Source: Chiridota heheva (Eukaryota > Echinodermata > Holothuroidea > Apodida > Chiridotidae). Taken from it: a DNA stretch of 64,000 bases. Made by a program: the position numbers and the translations under genes. Location: contig JAIGNY010000912.1 in the NCBI GenBank assembly GCA_020152595.1, positions 663,001-727,000 on the forward strand, read 5' to 3'. How positions within the stretch are numbered: position 1 is the stretch's first letter; every line of letters starts with the position of its first letter. This document shows, in pieces, positions 23,001-31,999 of the stretch. The notes under the pieces are model-generated. The model searched no databases. It was not told where the DNA came from and saw only the letters and a program-made list of their open reading frames with translations.

Positions 23001-23690
23001 GATGGTGGGCGAATGAATTGATTGTGGGCGAATGATTGATGGGCGAATGAATTGATGGTGGGCGAATGAATTGATGGTGGGCGAATGAATTGATGGTGGG
23101 CGAATGAATTGATGGTGGGCGAATGAATTGATGGTGGGTGAATGAATTGATGATAGGTGAATGAATTGATGGTAGGTGAATGAATTGATGGTAGGTGAAT
23201 GAATTGATGGTAGGTGGATGAATTGATGGTAAGTGAATGAATTGATGGTAGGTGAATGAATTGATGGTAGGTGAATGAATTGATGGTAGGTGAATGAATT
23301 GATGGTAGGTGAATGAATTGATGGTAGGTGAATGAATTGATTGGCTGATTCAGTTTCGTCAGTAAAATTTCCCAAATTCACATGAATTTTATGTAGGAAG
23401 GTATTTGAGATTTGTGTGCCTTTGTGTTTGGTGGGGTTGCAAATGCACCTGTCGCGCTTCCTCCCTACGGGCCTGCAAGAGCACCAGGAGTGACCCACAA
23501 AAATGCTTTAGAGCAAGCTTTTCTTTGTTTTGGTGCTCTATAAATAGATTGATTGATTGATAGATTGGTTATGTCTATTTTATTTCTTGCCAGGTATGAG
23601 GATGGTAAAGTTGGAGATCAGGGTGTCGACACAACCCAAGAAAAGTTTATCAAAGAGATTTTGGTGGCGCTTGCTGAGATACAGAGCTGA
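4363..23690 (+). CDS. PARP6/PARP8-type mono-ADP-ribosyltransferase, 3' portion (nine coding exons)
   Basis: Intracellular enzyme of the PARP6/PARP8 group, which transfers single ADP-ribose units from NAD+ to protein targets. Exons by splice sites and homology: 4363-4580, 7018-7154, 12870-12918, 13511-13623, 16517-16589, 16878-17036, 17443-17533, 21248-21332, 23594-23690. All intron phases join cleanly and together encode about 340 C-terminal residues, ending at TGA 23688-23690. Family landmarks are VCQRELCVFSFQTLGV, IIFDPYPMVVDP, WIISSNRSHIVKLP, FAFHGSNIENWHSILRNGL, GAAYGKGIYLSP, SFGYSGMG and HVCTRFFFVYEDG. The NAD+-site His (FHGS), Tyr (IYLSP) and a third-position Tyr (FVYED) give the H-Y-Y triad that I recall as typical of PARP6/8/16. 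The N-terminal half lies to the left of the window. The first exon lacks one base (see its entry). I cannot separate PARP6 from PARP8; the invertebrate gene may be ancestral to both. Confidence 0.93.
4581..5490 (+). other. Intron sequence without recognisable features
   Basis: First part of the PARP intron. I see no coding potential or clear repeat before the 24-bp satellite. Confidence 0.6.
5491..6847. repeat. 24-bp satellite, about 56 copies
   Basis: Head-to-tail units built on ATCCCCATTACTGC followed by ATATACTACA or ACATACTACA. The unit length is a multiple of three and lacks stop codons in several frames, so long artificial reading frames appear on both strands. Two main variants (GCATAT and GCACAT) occur in runs, which suggests block duplication. 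It lies within the PARP intron 4581-7017. Confidence 0.97.
7018..7154 (+). CDS. PARP6/8-type exon
   Basis: Acceptor TTGCAG ends at 7017 and donor GTATGT starts at 7155. It encodes KKNYQRIEQSLDSFISMREM through FPLLQW, matching the family's KKNYERLQKALDS and HPLLQW. It ends in phase 2: TG, completed to TGG in the next exon. Confidence 0.93.
7219..7980. mobile_element. TTAA-flanked inverted-repeat element (AGGATTAGTTCAG ends)
   Basis: The left end TTAA-AGGATTAGTTCAG (7219) mirrors the right end CTGAACTAATCC-TTAA (7980). The inner ends share AAACAAAATGGTGAA-type sequence (near 7695 and, inverted, near 7908). No coding capacity is visible, so this is a MITE-like element. The same ends recur at 28878-30684 and, singly, near 59610. 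A second repeat (7233-7641) is nested inside. Confidence 0.7.
7233..7641. repeat. Dispersed repeat, paralogue of 20484-20908
   Basis: Clear similarity to 20484-20908, with shared blocks such as CACACTTACCATAGCAAC-like, ATGCATTGACATATAGATG-like and GTGATTGGTTGAA. The outer ends here have diverged, whereas the copy at 20484 has clean inverted ends. Confidence 0.7.
8159..8317. repeat. 41-bp tandem repeat, about 4 copies
   Basis: Units contain TACTGTTGTGCCCCTGCCAG and TATCTTTCCCCATCTCCACC. Copies are nearly identical, with a base missing in the last. Confidence 0.93.
8318..8951. other. Intron stretch with clustered CCAGCTGG motifs
   Basis: The segment 8527-8640 contains four CAGCTGG motifs and an A/T-rich remainder. 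A matching cluster (11715-11850) lies on the other side of the piggyBac-like insertion. No coding content is seen. Confidence 0.5.
9772..10087 (-). CDS. Exon-like open frame inside piggyBac element 1 (unknown product)
   Basis: The minus-strand frame reads MRMLEEDEPPATPQPKRKRD, then LTAAEKAAFKTREKERNAW and SDWDRHEVFGNWLWEDQTK, and ends at a good donor (GTAAGT just below 9772). Its composition is charged and its GC is higher than the surroundings. I do not recognise the family. It could be the second exon of a transposon protein beginning at 11004, or captured host coding sequence. The start is uncertain because a 71-bp tandem duplication covers the upstream edge. Confidence 0.45.
10052..10193. 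repeat. 71-bp tandem duplication with ATAACATGTTAT palindromes
   Basis: AGTAGCGGGCGGCTCGTCCT recurs 71 bases later. Each unit carries palindromic ATAACATGTTAT-type motifs (perfect 12-mer in the first unit, mutated in the second). It overlaps the 5' edge of the unknown exon-like frame. Confidence 0.85.
10819..11004 (-). CDS. Putative first exon of a piggyBac-type transposon protein
   Basis: The frame starts MARYNGERAFRLLCFLQ and continues as an acidic Ser/Glu/Asp-rich stretch (NSEGSEGTSDEEDVPELD), ending ITEL at a consensus donor GTGAGT. An acidic N-terminus is common in piggyBac transposases, and a degraded match is present in element 2 (about 19575-19760, also followed by GTGAGT). The catalytic part is not seen, so the identification rests on position and composition. 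Confidence 0.5.
11630..12220. other. Intron stretch; CAGCTGG cluster and a short TA repeat
   Basis: 11715-11850 is rich in CAGCTGG and TAGCTGG motifs, mirroring 8527-8640. A short (TA)n tract lies at 12122-12143. No coding content is seen. Confidence 0.5.
12221..12720. repeat. 20-bp satellite, 25 nearly identical copies
   Basis: The unit caacattgtggtcccaccca repeats exactly 25 times. Only a few substitutions are visible, clustered in the last five units (near 12623, 12661 and 12699). Such uniformity implies recent expansion or homogenisation. It ends 149 bases before a PARP exon. Long frames across it are artefacts. Confidence 0.98.
12870..12918 (+). CDS. PARP6/8-type exon (49 bases)
   Basis: Acceptor ACTCAG ends at 12869 and donor GTAAGC starts at 12919. 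It completes Trp and encodes IISSNRSHIVKLPPNK, almost identical to the vertebrate IISSNRSHIVKLP segment. Confidence 0.94.
13511..13623 (+). CDS. PARP6/8-type exon
   Basis: Acceptor TTTCAG ends at 13510 and donor GTAAGT starts at 13624. It encodes QIKFMRTSHQFLLMSSPPNK through GSIFAF plus CA of the catalytic His codon; the family has QLKFMHTSHQFLLLSSPP. Confidence 0.94.
13839..14550. repeat. 15-bp pyrimidine-rich minisatellite, about 47 copies
   Basis: The unit is CCGTCCCCTCCCCAT. Short deletions (CCGTCCCTCCCCAT, CCGTCCCAT) change its phase in the middle, near 14040-14290. One strand is almost purely C/T, so triplex-type structure is possible. It lies in the PARP intron 13624-16516. Confidence 0.97.
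14609..14686. repeat. Large hairpin at the 5' end of LINE copy B
   Basis: The left arm starts GGCCTCTGAGGCCGATGGTG (14609) and the right arm ends CACCATCGGCCTCAGAGGCC (14686). The centre is GGGTAAT-CGC-ATTACCC. Arms are about 36 bases with a few mismatches. The right arm matches LINE copy A near 1513-1550, so the left arm is an inverted duplicate of LINE sequence. Confidence 0.88.
14649..16207 (+). mobile_element. LINE copy B, 5'-truncated, same family as copy A
   Basis: It aligns with copy A from about 1517 to its CAAA tail, including YVDDFTIFYSS of the reverse transcriptase, SHVGIPSNDRAD of RNase H and the zinc knuckle. Relative to copy A it lacks most of the reverse transcriptase 5' part, a short stretch of motif B, and about 540 bases between positions equivalent to 2325 and 2865. 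That junction falls at GTCCTCCGGAAACTCC near 15440. It lies in a PARP intron, same orientation as the gene. Confidence 0.93.
16517..16589 (+). CDS. PARP6/8-type exon (catalytic His region)
   Basis: Acceptor GTGCAG ends at 16516 and donor GTAAGT starts at 16590. It completes the NAD+-site His (FAFHGS) and encodes GSNIENWHSILRNGLIMASG; the family has GSHIENWHSILRNGLV. Confidence 0.95.
16878..17036 (+). CDS. PARP6/8-type exon (catalytic Tyr region)
   Basis: Acceptor TTTCAG ends at 16877 and donor GTAAGT starts at 17037. It encodes MHGAAYGKGIYLSPHSSVSF and GYSGMG, then a variable, basic and proline-rich linker (QQRRAPHQPAPPPLP) where vertebrate PARP6/8 also vary. Confidence 0.95.
17443..17533 (+). 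CDS. PARP6/8-type exon
   Basis: Acceptor TATATAG ends at 17442 and donor GTAATT starts at 17534. The proline-rich linker continues (PRENLPPLPPPSSS), then FLESKNLRCIALCE, matching the family's FLQSRNLKCIALCE. Ends in phase 1. Confidence 0.94.
17590..18170 (+). mobile_element. SINE-like repeat interrupted by a MITE
   Basis: With the insert 17607-17948 and one copy of its duplicated target removed, the sequence reads GTGGCTCAGTGGTTAAGG, resembling a tRNA A-box region, followed by a body containing GGTACCAGCC and GATGGACTGG. Assignment rests on the tRNA-like head; the 3' end is not sharply defined. Confidence 0.5.
17607..17948. mobile_element. hAT-like MITE with 9-base target duplication
   Basis: Flanked by GGCTCAGTG at 17598-17606 and 17949-17957. 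Imperfect inverted ends are G-rich and share GGGGGGCACTTCCA. The body contains repeated CTGCAGTATGA-type motifs. An 8-9 base duplication fits hAT-type insertion. No coding content is seen. Confidence 0.75.
18188..20340 (-). mobile_element. piggyBac-like relic, element 2
   Basis: TTAA at 18188-18191 is followed by CCCTTATTCTA, and the far end reads TAGAGTCAGGG followed by TTAA at 20337-20340. The terminal repeats match at about 9 of 11 positions. Internal blocks match element 1, for example around CTATCTTTATGA at 18414 versus 9166, and around AGGGGGTATGTCTTTTATTG at 19814 versus 11101. The first-exon region is degraded (about 19575-19760). It lies in PARP intron 17534-21247. Confidence 0.8.
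20484..20908. mobile_element. Inverted-repeat element with CCAATTGACCTCT ends
   Basis: A perfect 13-base inverted repeat, CCAATTGACCTCT at 20484 and AGAGGTCAATTGG ending at 20908. The interior is similar to 7233-7641, so this is a dispersed family. No coding content is seen. Confidence 0.72.
21248..21332 (+). CDS. PARP6/8-type exon
   Basis: Acceptor GGCAG ends at 21247 and donor GTAAGT starts at 21333. It encodes VINSKELTRHNHVWVCTNPD and HVCTRFFFV, matching the family's VITSKDLQKHGNIWVCPVSD and HVCTRFFFV. Confidence 0.95.
22213..23341. repeat. 19-bp minisatellite, about 59 copies in three blocks
   Basis: The unit is GAATGAATTGATGGTAGGT. The copies segregate: GACGGTAGGT dominates about 22400-22760, GATGGTGGGC about 22840-23120, and GATGGTAGGT about 23150-23340. 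It ends about 250 bases before the last PARP exon. Confidence 0.96.
23594..23690 (+). CDS. PARP6/8-type terminal coding exon
   Basis: Acceptor GCCAG ends at 23593; TGA at 23688-23690. It encodes YEDGKVGDQGVDTTQEKFIK and EILVALAEIQS; the family has YEDGQVGDANINTQ followed by KEI. The 3' UTR follows; I see no clear AATAAA close by. Confidence 0.95.
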
Positions 23691-24411
23691 GGGGACCCTT
23701 CTTCTTTTTTGTTGTAATGCTGCCATTCCCAGGGTCCAGTCAAGGATAGAGATCTGAAGATATGACAATGGTGTTTTAGAGATGACCAGTAAAAAGCACA
23801 ATGGTCATATTATGTAATGAAATGATGTACATGTTTACAGAGTTATTTGAAATGCATATATGATCTTGTATTATGATCACGGTTTGATTGGCTGATCAAG
23901 TTTTAAATCTGATTTTGTTTATACTTTGAACAGACTCGATGTTGTAATCGGTGGTAGCACTTTCGGATCATGGGCACCAGAATGTTTTTCTTCCTACATG
24001 TTCTACAAACTGAATTTTACATAGGATTTTTTTTTCTTCTCTGGTTTATAATATTGACATAAAACATCCCCCCCTTCTCATTACATGGCAGAGCAGTCCA
24101 TCTCTTGGCCTGAAGTGACATTATTACAGCACCACCCTTTACTGGGATAGTTATTCAAAGGGAGAAGGAACCTGAACCTGTTTGTCCATTTTAGTTTCCG
24201 TCCTGCAAGATCTTAATCATGTTTTCCATTTAGACTTCAAGAGTCATTAATATAATAGCTCGTAACTGAGTTTTGATACCTAGAAAATTGTGCTCAGGTA
24301 GTACATGATATATCACTCAGAAACATAGTGCTTGATTATAAGATCTAAACATGTGAGAAAAAATTACTTCCATTAGAAATCTAGATAGAGATTTAAAGCT
24401 TTTGTTGCAAT
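23691..24411. other. 3' flank of the PARP gene
   Basis: Probably contains the 3' UTR. No further coding sequence or repeat is recognised. Confidence 0.5.
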
Positions 24412-25790
24412 ATTTGAGTTGGTTGATGCACAAGTTACAATCTTGAGTTGGATGATGCAGTTTGCATTCTTGAATTGTTGGATGCATTAGTTGCAATATT
24501 TAGTCACATGATGCACAAGTTGCAATCTTGTGTTGAATGATGCACAAGTTGCAATCTTGTGTTGAATGATGCACAATTGTTGCAATATTGAGTTCAATGA
24601 TGCACAATTGTTGCAATATTGAGTTAGATGATGTACAAGTTGCAATCTTGTGTTGGATGATGCACAAGTTGCAATATTGAGTTGGATGATGTGCAAGTTG
24701 CAATCTTGTTTTGGATGATGTGCAAGTTGCAATCGTGAGTTGGATGATGCACAAGTTGCAATCTTGTGTTGGATGATGTGCAAGTTGCAATATTGAGTTG
24801 GATGATGCACAAGTTACAATCTTGAGTTGGATGATGCACAAGTTGCAATATTGAGTTGGATGATGTGCAAGTTGCAATCTTGTTTTAGATGATGCACAGT
24901 TGTTGCAATATTGACTTGGATGATGTGCAAGTTGCAATCTTGTTTTGGATGATGCACAGTTGTTGCAATATTGAGTTGGATGATGTGCAAGTTGCAATCG
25001 TGAGTTGGGCAATGCACAAGTTACAATCTTGAGTTGGATGATGCACAAGTTGCAATATTGAGTTGGATGATGTGCAAGTTGCAATCTTGTTTTGGATGAT
25101 GCACAGTTGTTGCAATATTGAGTTGGATGATGTGCAAGTTGCAATCTTGTGTTGGATGATGCACAGTTGTTGCAATTTTGAGTTGGATGATTTACAAGTT
25201 GCAATCTTGTGTTGGATGATGCACACTTGTTGCAATATTGAGTTGGATGATGTGCAAGTTGCTATCTTGTGTTGGATGATGTACAAGTTGCAATCTTGTG
25301 TTGGATGATGTACAAGTTGCAATATTGTGTTGGATGATGTACAAGTTGCAATCTTGTGTTGGATGATGCATTTGTTGCAATCTTGAGCTGGATGATGTGC
25401 AAGTTGCAATCTTGTGTTGGATGATGCGCAGTTGTTGCAATCTTGAGTTGGATGATGTGCAAGTTGCAATCTTGTGTTGATGATGCAATCTTTTGTTGGA
25501 TGTTGTTGCAATCTTGAGTTGGATGATGTACAAGTTGCAATCATGAGTTGCAATCTTGTGTTGTATGATGCACAATTGTTGCAATTTTGAGTTGGATGAT
25601 GTACATGTTGCAATCTTGTGTTGGATGATGTACAAGTTGCAATCTTGTGTTGGATGATGCACACTTGTTGCAATCTTGAGTTGGATGATGCACAAGTTGC
25701 AATCTTGTGTTGGATGATGCACAAGTTGCAATTTTGAGTTGGGTGATGCACAACTTACAATCTTGAGTTGGGTGATGCACAAGCTTACAA
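24412..25790. repeat. 29-bp minisatellite, about 47 copies
   Basis: Units contain GTTGGATGATG, then GTGCAAGTTG or CACAAGTTG, then CAATCTTGT or CAATATTGA. Unit length varies (29 to 31) because of CACAGTTGTTGCAAT variants, and longer blocks recur as composite units. It starts about 720 bases after the PARP stop codon. Confidence 0.95.
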
Positions 25791-27780
25791 TCTCAATGCA
25801 TCATGTGTCAGGTATTTGTAGGCAATTAAGGAAACTGCTGAAGCTAGAAGCTAAAAGTAATATAATAGCAAATGTTTTAATTATTCATCAACTGTTGTAA
25901 TTAGATTTTTCTAGAAAGAAATATTGAAGGAATATATTTTTTGTGATGTCACTGGAGTTATCTTATTGCAATTATGTCTTGAAAAAGAGTACAGGATTGG
26001 ATAAGGAGTAATGTAATTTATTAATGTCCTCACTAAGCAAATGAAAATTTAGTTTTAAAACCTTTAAATCTTTTCCGATGCCATGAAGGATGAACAATAT
26101 CTTCTGACCATGAGTGATTTTGTATGGTGGAATTATCACTGTACCAGTTAACATGTTAATACAGTACATTTGCACAGAGAATGGGCGACATCAGAATGCC
26201 TTAAGTGTACTTGATGTGTATATCTATTCAACAATTTTCTTAATTTAGATTTTCTCTTTTTTTTTAAAAAGAATTTACATCATTTTACAATTTTGTTGAT
26301 ATAATTCAATCTCTCTTGCACAATATGATCTTTGTCATTGTCGTGCCAGCAAATCCCATCAATTATTGATACAATTTATATTTGGTTTACTCCTGTTGTG
26401 CATCTTATTCATGTACACAACTCTGAATACTAATGTCAGGCCCACTGACAGTCAGGGAAAAGCGGCAAGGGGGAGGAGAAAGAGGGGTCAGAAAGTGAGG
26501 GGTTAGAGAGGGAAGGGTTGGGAGATATTTGCGTAGTGGTTGAGATGCTTGGAAGGAGTTGGTTTTATACTGAAAGAGACCCGCATCATTACAATGGTGA
26601 CCGAAGTGCAATTTAAGATCTGAAATGGAAAAAAATGATGATGATATATCAGAAATTATGAATTTTATTTGTTTAATAACCAGCCAATTAAATTGTTCTT
26701 GTCTGTAACCGTCCTTTTTGTCAAGTGTCTGTAAATAACATGTACCGGGTCCTATCTGACTCTTTTTATCCCAGTATGTTACATGTGATACCCAGAAGGG
26801 GTGTAATGCCTTTAGAAAAGATCATTTTAAATGGGTATTTTTATATTCCCAAATCTGTGGTAAAGGTTTGTGCCTTTGGAAGGTGTTTCACAAGGGATAC
26901 TTTTTACTGGAATAGATTAGCATTCACACTATGTCCTTTTTTTATGATATTTTAAAATGGTGTTAAATACAATATTTACAACAGTGGTTAGGACAGGGTA
27001 CATCAAAAGGAGCAGTAGAGTTGTTGAGGTTTCTGGTGTTTATGTGTGGAAGCTTGTTTGTTTATTTGACCTTAGTGCTGCCATTTTAATTTTCGTTCTT
27101 TTTCATCAAAATGGTCCTCACTCAACAATCAAATGATATAAACATTATTTGCTGCGACTCTTTTTTAAATCACATAAACATTATATTTTAGTGTTCAAAT
27201 ATAGTGTGGTTATATGTGTATATGTGTGTCTGTATGTTTCGTTCATTTATGAGAAATTGGAATGACATTTCTTGTGTTTAATACCAAAAATGGTACCATC
27301 TTTTCTTGATTATCAAAACAAGTATTAGAGCTTTTCAGTGTTGACTTGATTTAATTGTTAAGAATATCTGTTAGTTTCTTTGAAAGAAAACAAAGGGTTC
27401 TCATGCCGGACAATTGTGCACAAGGTATATAAAAGCCTGCAAAATAATCATATTTTTTTTAACTTACCTCTCTCAGAGGTGATGTTTTCTTAACAAGATG
27501 GTGTTTCTATGTTGTAGTGCATTAAAGTAAAACATGTATTGATATCTACTGAATGCTCGTGCCATGATTCTATGCTAATTTCCAAATTTTGGTGCAAATC
27601 TTATCCCAAAGTAGATTTGTTGAGCTTAGAATTTGGCAGGTTAGGCTGTATAGGTATATAAGATATCTTGCAACCTTGTGGTTGACCCCGTGGGCATGAT
27701 TTCGGGAATGGAAAAAGGAGGGAGTAGGGGAAGCCACCACCACTTTCGGTGGGCAAAACCCGCCCATGTTTGACCCCATA
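25791..27780. other. Intergenic, no recognised feature
   Basis: A/T-rich sequence without convincing coding potential, tandem repeats or paired inverted ends. Confidence 0.5.
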
Positions 27781-27784
27781 CAAA

Positions 27785-27855
27785 TATTCTTTTTTTGCAT
27801 TTCCAGCCATGTCGGCATCCCTGGCAACTACGGAGCCACCAACAAAGCGCTGTAA
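27785..27855 (+). pseudogene. Short LINE RNase H relic
   Basis: The frame reads SSHVGIPGNYGATNKAL then a stop, like the SHVGIPGNxxAD signature of LINE RNase H domains. Everything around it has decayed. Confidence 0.5.
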
Positions 27856-28044
27856 AATAACATCTCTTCTTTGGCTCAGATGGATTTAGCTTAGCTTATT
27901 TAGATATTCACAAGTTTTGTTATAAATGCCATTTGTCCCATTGTCTCCCTTTATAATATTTTTCTTCATTACTAATTTTTAGCACAGTATCTGACACAAA
28001 TCATGGCTAAAATATTTTGGTACGATATCCAAGGAGTTTTTCTA

Positions 28045-28590
28045 GTATCACCTCACCTAGTTTCATCAGGCCTCCTGGCCCATAAGGCTGCAGTGCACTT
28101 TCTCCACTGGATTGCTATTTGCAACTTGTCTGGCTTCTGTCCACGAGCTCCATCCCATCACTTTCCTCTCCTTCTCGACTGTCCTTCTGCAGGTCAATCT
28201 TGGATGACCAACTTTCCTTCTCCCCTGTGGTTTCCACTTCATAGCTGTCACACATTGCTTAATAGTGCTCATGCACATCACATGACCAATCCACCTCCAC
28301 CTTCTTCTTTTTACTTCAGTACTGATTTTGTCATGTTTAGTGATTCTCAGTATTTCATCGTTAGATATTACATATGGCCATCTGATCTTAAAAATTCTCC
28401 TGTAGCATTTGAACATAAATGTATCCAGCTTTTTATTATCTGCTACATTAACTCTCCATGTTTTGCAAACATACAAGAGTACAGACTTAACAAGAGAGTT
28501 AAACAGTCGTATTTTTGTATATAATGAGAATGTGCTTGAGTTCCACATCTTATTTAACTTCATAAATGCTACTCTTGCTTTAGAGTTTTT
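28045..28590 (-). mobile_element. 3' fragment of a non-LTR retrotransposon (RT C-terminus)
   Basis: The minus frame 28563-28066 contains LFNSLVKSVLLYVCKTWRV, MFKCYRRIFKIRWPYVISND and RRRWRWIGHVM, the usual C-terminal signature of LINE polyproteins (YGCETW-like, CLRRIL-like, RRRRWIGHVLR-like). The rest of the element is missing. Confidence 0.8.
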
Positions 28591-28877
28591 CTAGTATAAA
28601 GGATGCTTATAAGAAAGTGAAAATATGAGTCATGCAGGCAATGATCTCAGTGTATTTATAGAATTAGGAAAGATTGTGATGCAGAAGCAACAAACCTTTA
28701 AGTGTTTTATCTGTAATTTTGATTTGATTTTAATCAATGCATTTTATAATTTCTTTCTTAGAATTTTATCTTGATTCACAATTTTTTCACATGCAGTTTC
28801 TTCCTGTAGAAAATCGTGTTAGTTTAATTTATAGAAGCAATTTCAATGTCTTATTTATTGATAATTTCATCTTTGGT

Positions 28878-30684
28878 TTAAAAGGATTAGTTCAGGGGTC
28901 AAGCAAATCTATCTTAAATGAGAGAGGACTTCAAAAGAAACAAAATGGTGAAGAAACAATTCAAAAATCTTATTTCGTTAAGGTAATATTTAAGTTTAGT
29001 ATGATTTGTGTAGGAATGACTGAAATCAGAATAGCTGTGATGTCATGGCCTCAGATTCCTCCAAATCTTTATGTATTCTATCATATTTTGTCCAGCAATT
29101 TTGTGGCTTAAAAACCATTGGATATGTTACGAAAGTAGTCAAACAGAATCTTGTAAGGGTAATTATAATTTACCACCTGAAGTAAGTTTGAGGAAAAATA
29201 AATCAAATAAACATTCAAAAAGTTAAATAAATTTTCTTTAAAATACATTAACAACTGTAAAGAATGTGAGGATAAAGGCTCTAAACTTTCATAGTAGACT
29301 TACTACACCAGTCATTTCTACATGATAAGATAGAACTTTAAACTTGATTCTGTCACCTCTACTGCTAGGTTATTTTTTTCTAGGTTTCTGATTGGCTGAC
29401 AAGGCTCATTTGCATATGAAAGTGGCCCAGTTATTACTCAACGAATGAGCTAATTGCAGAATGCAATTTTCCAACACTACTGGATATTCAAATGATAAAT
29501 TTGCATCTATTAACCTACAATTATATACCATGTATATGGGGTAAAATGTGCTCAACTTCTATCAAAGTGTAAGTTAATACACAGAGTGCATCTTTGTTTA
29601 ACAGTCTTGAGTCAAGTCAATATGACTGAACTAGAAAAATAAGAATTTGACAAATATTCTTCCGTCCCAATTTACACCAAGGTCAATAGTCTCCAGTCAG
29701 CCATTAGCAACACACAGTGTACATCGGTCTACAGAGATTGTGATTGTACTGTACAACACATACACTAACAGTAACAACAACTAACATTAGGGCTAGTGTT
29801 AAAAGTCTGTAACCATAAAGTCTACACTAAAGTCTAAAGATAAACACTGCTGTACCAGTTTCAATGGGCGAGAAAGTTTTTATTTTGACTACAAACCTCT
29901 TCTTATCTGTAACAGCTATAACTTACAGTATTTTTGGGTATATCAGCTTAAATTAAATGGATCTTGAGACAGCCTTGAAGTTCGAAGCTAAGCTCCTCAG
30001 TGACATTGCGTTACTGAGTTACGATAACCGTAGGCCCTCGGTTATGTTTCAAGAACTGTACAAAACAGTTGGAGCTATTCTTGTATTTCGCAGATTTACC
30101 ATCCCTATTCCATCCCTGGAATTTGCCATCTGAAATGTTATTGTAAATTATCTCAAATATGACAGAAGCAAGCTGAGATATCCTTTCTTAGAATTTTTTT
30201 TGTCATTCTTGGTTGTCGGTCAGAAATATAATGTCATCATGCATATGCGCGTGTGTACAGTCCGAAACCACAAGTAATTTGTGATTGGTTGATACGATTG
30301 CTTATAAATACACAAATTAGATAGCTTGCCCTTATGCTGTATGTGAATGTCTGATTTCATCAAAAATAATATTTCTCTTTTGTCAAAATTTTTGACATTT
30401 TTTGCTGAATAATTGCAAAATATTTTCATTTTATGGTGATAGAATAGGAATAAGCTACTCTTGCTTGCCCAATGTTGGTAATAGTTGGCTCACCCAAAAA
30501 CTTTGAAGAAAGAATATTTGGGCTTGCCGGTTATTACTCAACAATGCGCTCGCATTTGCAGTGTATTTCTTAAATATCTCCTTAACGAAATAAGATTTTT
30601 GAATGCTTTCTTCACCATTTTGTTTCTTTTGAGTTCCTCTTTCATACAAGATGAACTTGTTTGACCACTGAACTAATACTTTAA
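28878..30684. mobile_element. TTAA-flanked element with about 105-base inverted ends
   Basis: The left end (TTAA, then AAGGATTAGTTCAG, with AAACAAAATGGTGAAGAAA about 55 bases inside) is mirrored at 30580-30684 over about 105 bases. The 1.8 kb interior has no recognisable gene. Same family as 7219-7980. Confidence 0.8.
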
Positions 30685-31128
30685 TATGTAGGTCTTTCTG
30701 TCTAATTCATTTTCTTCTTTTGTGCTTTTTTTTTTTAAATGCCGAATTTGATTTTTTTTTAAATGCTGCAGTGCAGTGATTGTACATACATAGTTTGTAA
30801 ATTTTGCAAGGTTAAATGGGATGTGTAAATCTGTTTTCCAATTTTGTTTTTTGTAGGAAAACTTTTTCAAAATGAATTAAAAGTACTTATAACTGTGATT
30901 GTTCACCCTTTTCATGTCTTTGGCAATAGCTTTAGTTAGGAGAATACTGATTCTTGTGAGGTTATATGCTGAGATTTATCAAGTTTTCCTGGGGGTGACA
31001 AGTGGGCTAGTTATGCTGCGTTAAAGCCCTTATTTGTCCTCAGATTGGTTCAACAATGGTTTTACTGGATCAAAACCTCATGGTCATAAACCAATCACAT
31101 TAAATTAACTGGAATTCTGAACAACAGT

Positions 31129-31411
31129 TTAGTGGAGTTCTTGGACGAATAGTGAGGGCGTATTAGTGTGAGTCTCACACTAAATCGAATACCTTTGTGG
31201 TACGGAGTGTCATAAACATTACTAAATCCCAACCCGAGTACTTAAAATTTGTATGTGTTTCCCCATTGACTTTTTGGAATTTGCTCGCTTGGGCGCGATG
31301 GGTAAAAATTTCTGTAAAAAGCTGACCGTGTGATGCGACTTCTATCGGTTAAAATTTACATAAATTAGCAAAAACTAATGCCCTCACTTTATGGCCGAGG
31401 GCTTCTTTTAA
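31129..31411. mobile_element. TTAA-type MITE with AGTGAGGGC inner ends
   Basis: The left end TTAGTGGAGTTCTTGG..AGTGAGGGC is mirrored by GCCCTCACT..GGCTTCTTTTAA on the right. The outer sequence resembles the MITE at 35633-35880, although the left TTAA has become TTAG here. Confidence 0.55.
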
Positions 31412-31639
31412 AGTGAACAAACAGATTTCTTCTTAGGCAAGCTATTTAATGCTATTGGTGTTCTTGTCAATATATTTAGCTCTTTCTGTAACTTTTTGGG
31501 TCCTTCATCTTCAATCACAAAAAAAAAGTTCTGGAAATTTGTAAGAACTGAGCCATTGTTGGAACGTACCAGAGACAGCTCACACACTCATGTTTCAGTC
31601 TAACAAGTCTTACGAGAAAGTCTTGTTGGGAAATGGAGA

Positions 31640-31669
31640 GGGAGGGGGGAGGGGGGGGGGGGGGGGGTT
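31640..31669. repeat. G-rich tract
   Basis: GGGAGGGGGGAGGG followed by a run of more than 15 G. Similar G runs occur at 33241-33255 and 35562-35577. Confidence 0.85.
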
Positions 31670-31999
31670 GGGAGGTGGCTGTGCCTCACATGATATCAGT
31701 GTAACAAGTTTTACTATAGAAATCTTTGCAGGAAAATGACCAGAAAGCAAACTTGTGCTTCACTCTATTTCAGTCTAACTAAGTTTGCACCAATATTATT
31801 TGCAATTATAAAACCTTTCCTTTGATTCAACGACACCTTAATTTTGGTTCATTTATCATGGTTACCATGGAAATACTGAAGATTGACTTAAACTGAAAAG
31901 TTAAGTTTCTATACAGATTTACGTCTCATATATGGTAGGAAGCAGATAGGGTTGCGCTTTATTCATATCACATGAAAGTAAGTTTTTATTGTAAAGTTG

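Noticed and set aside
22488-25782. Histidine/serine-rich frames on the minus strand
   Set aside because: Products of the 19-bp and 29-bp minisatellites.
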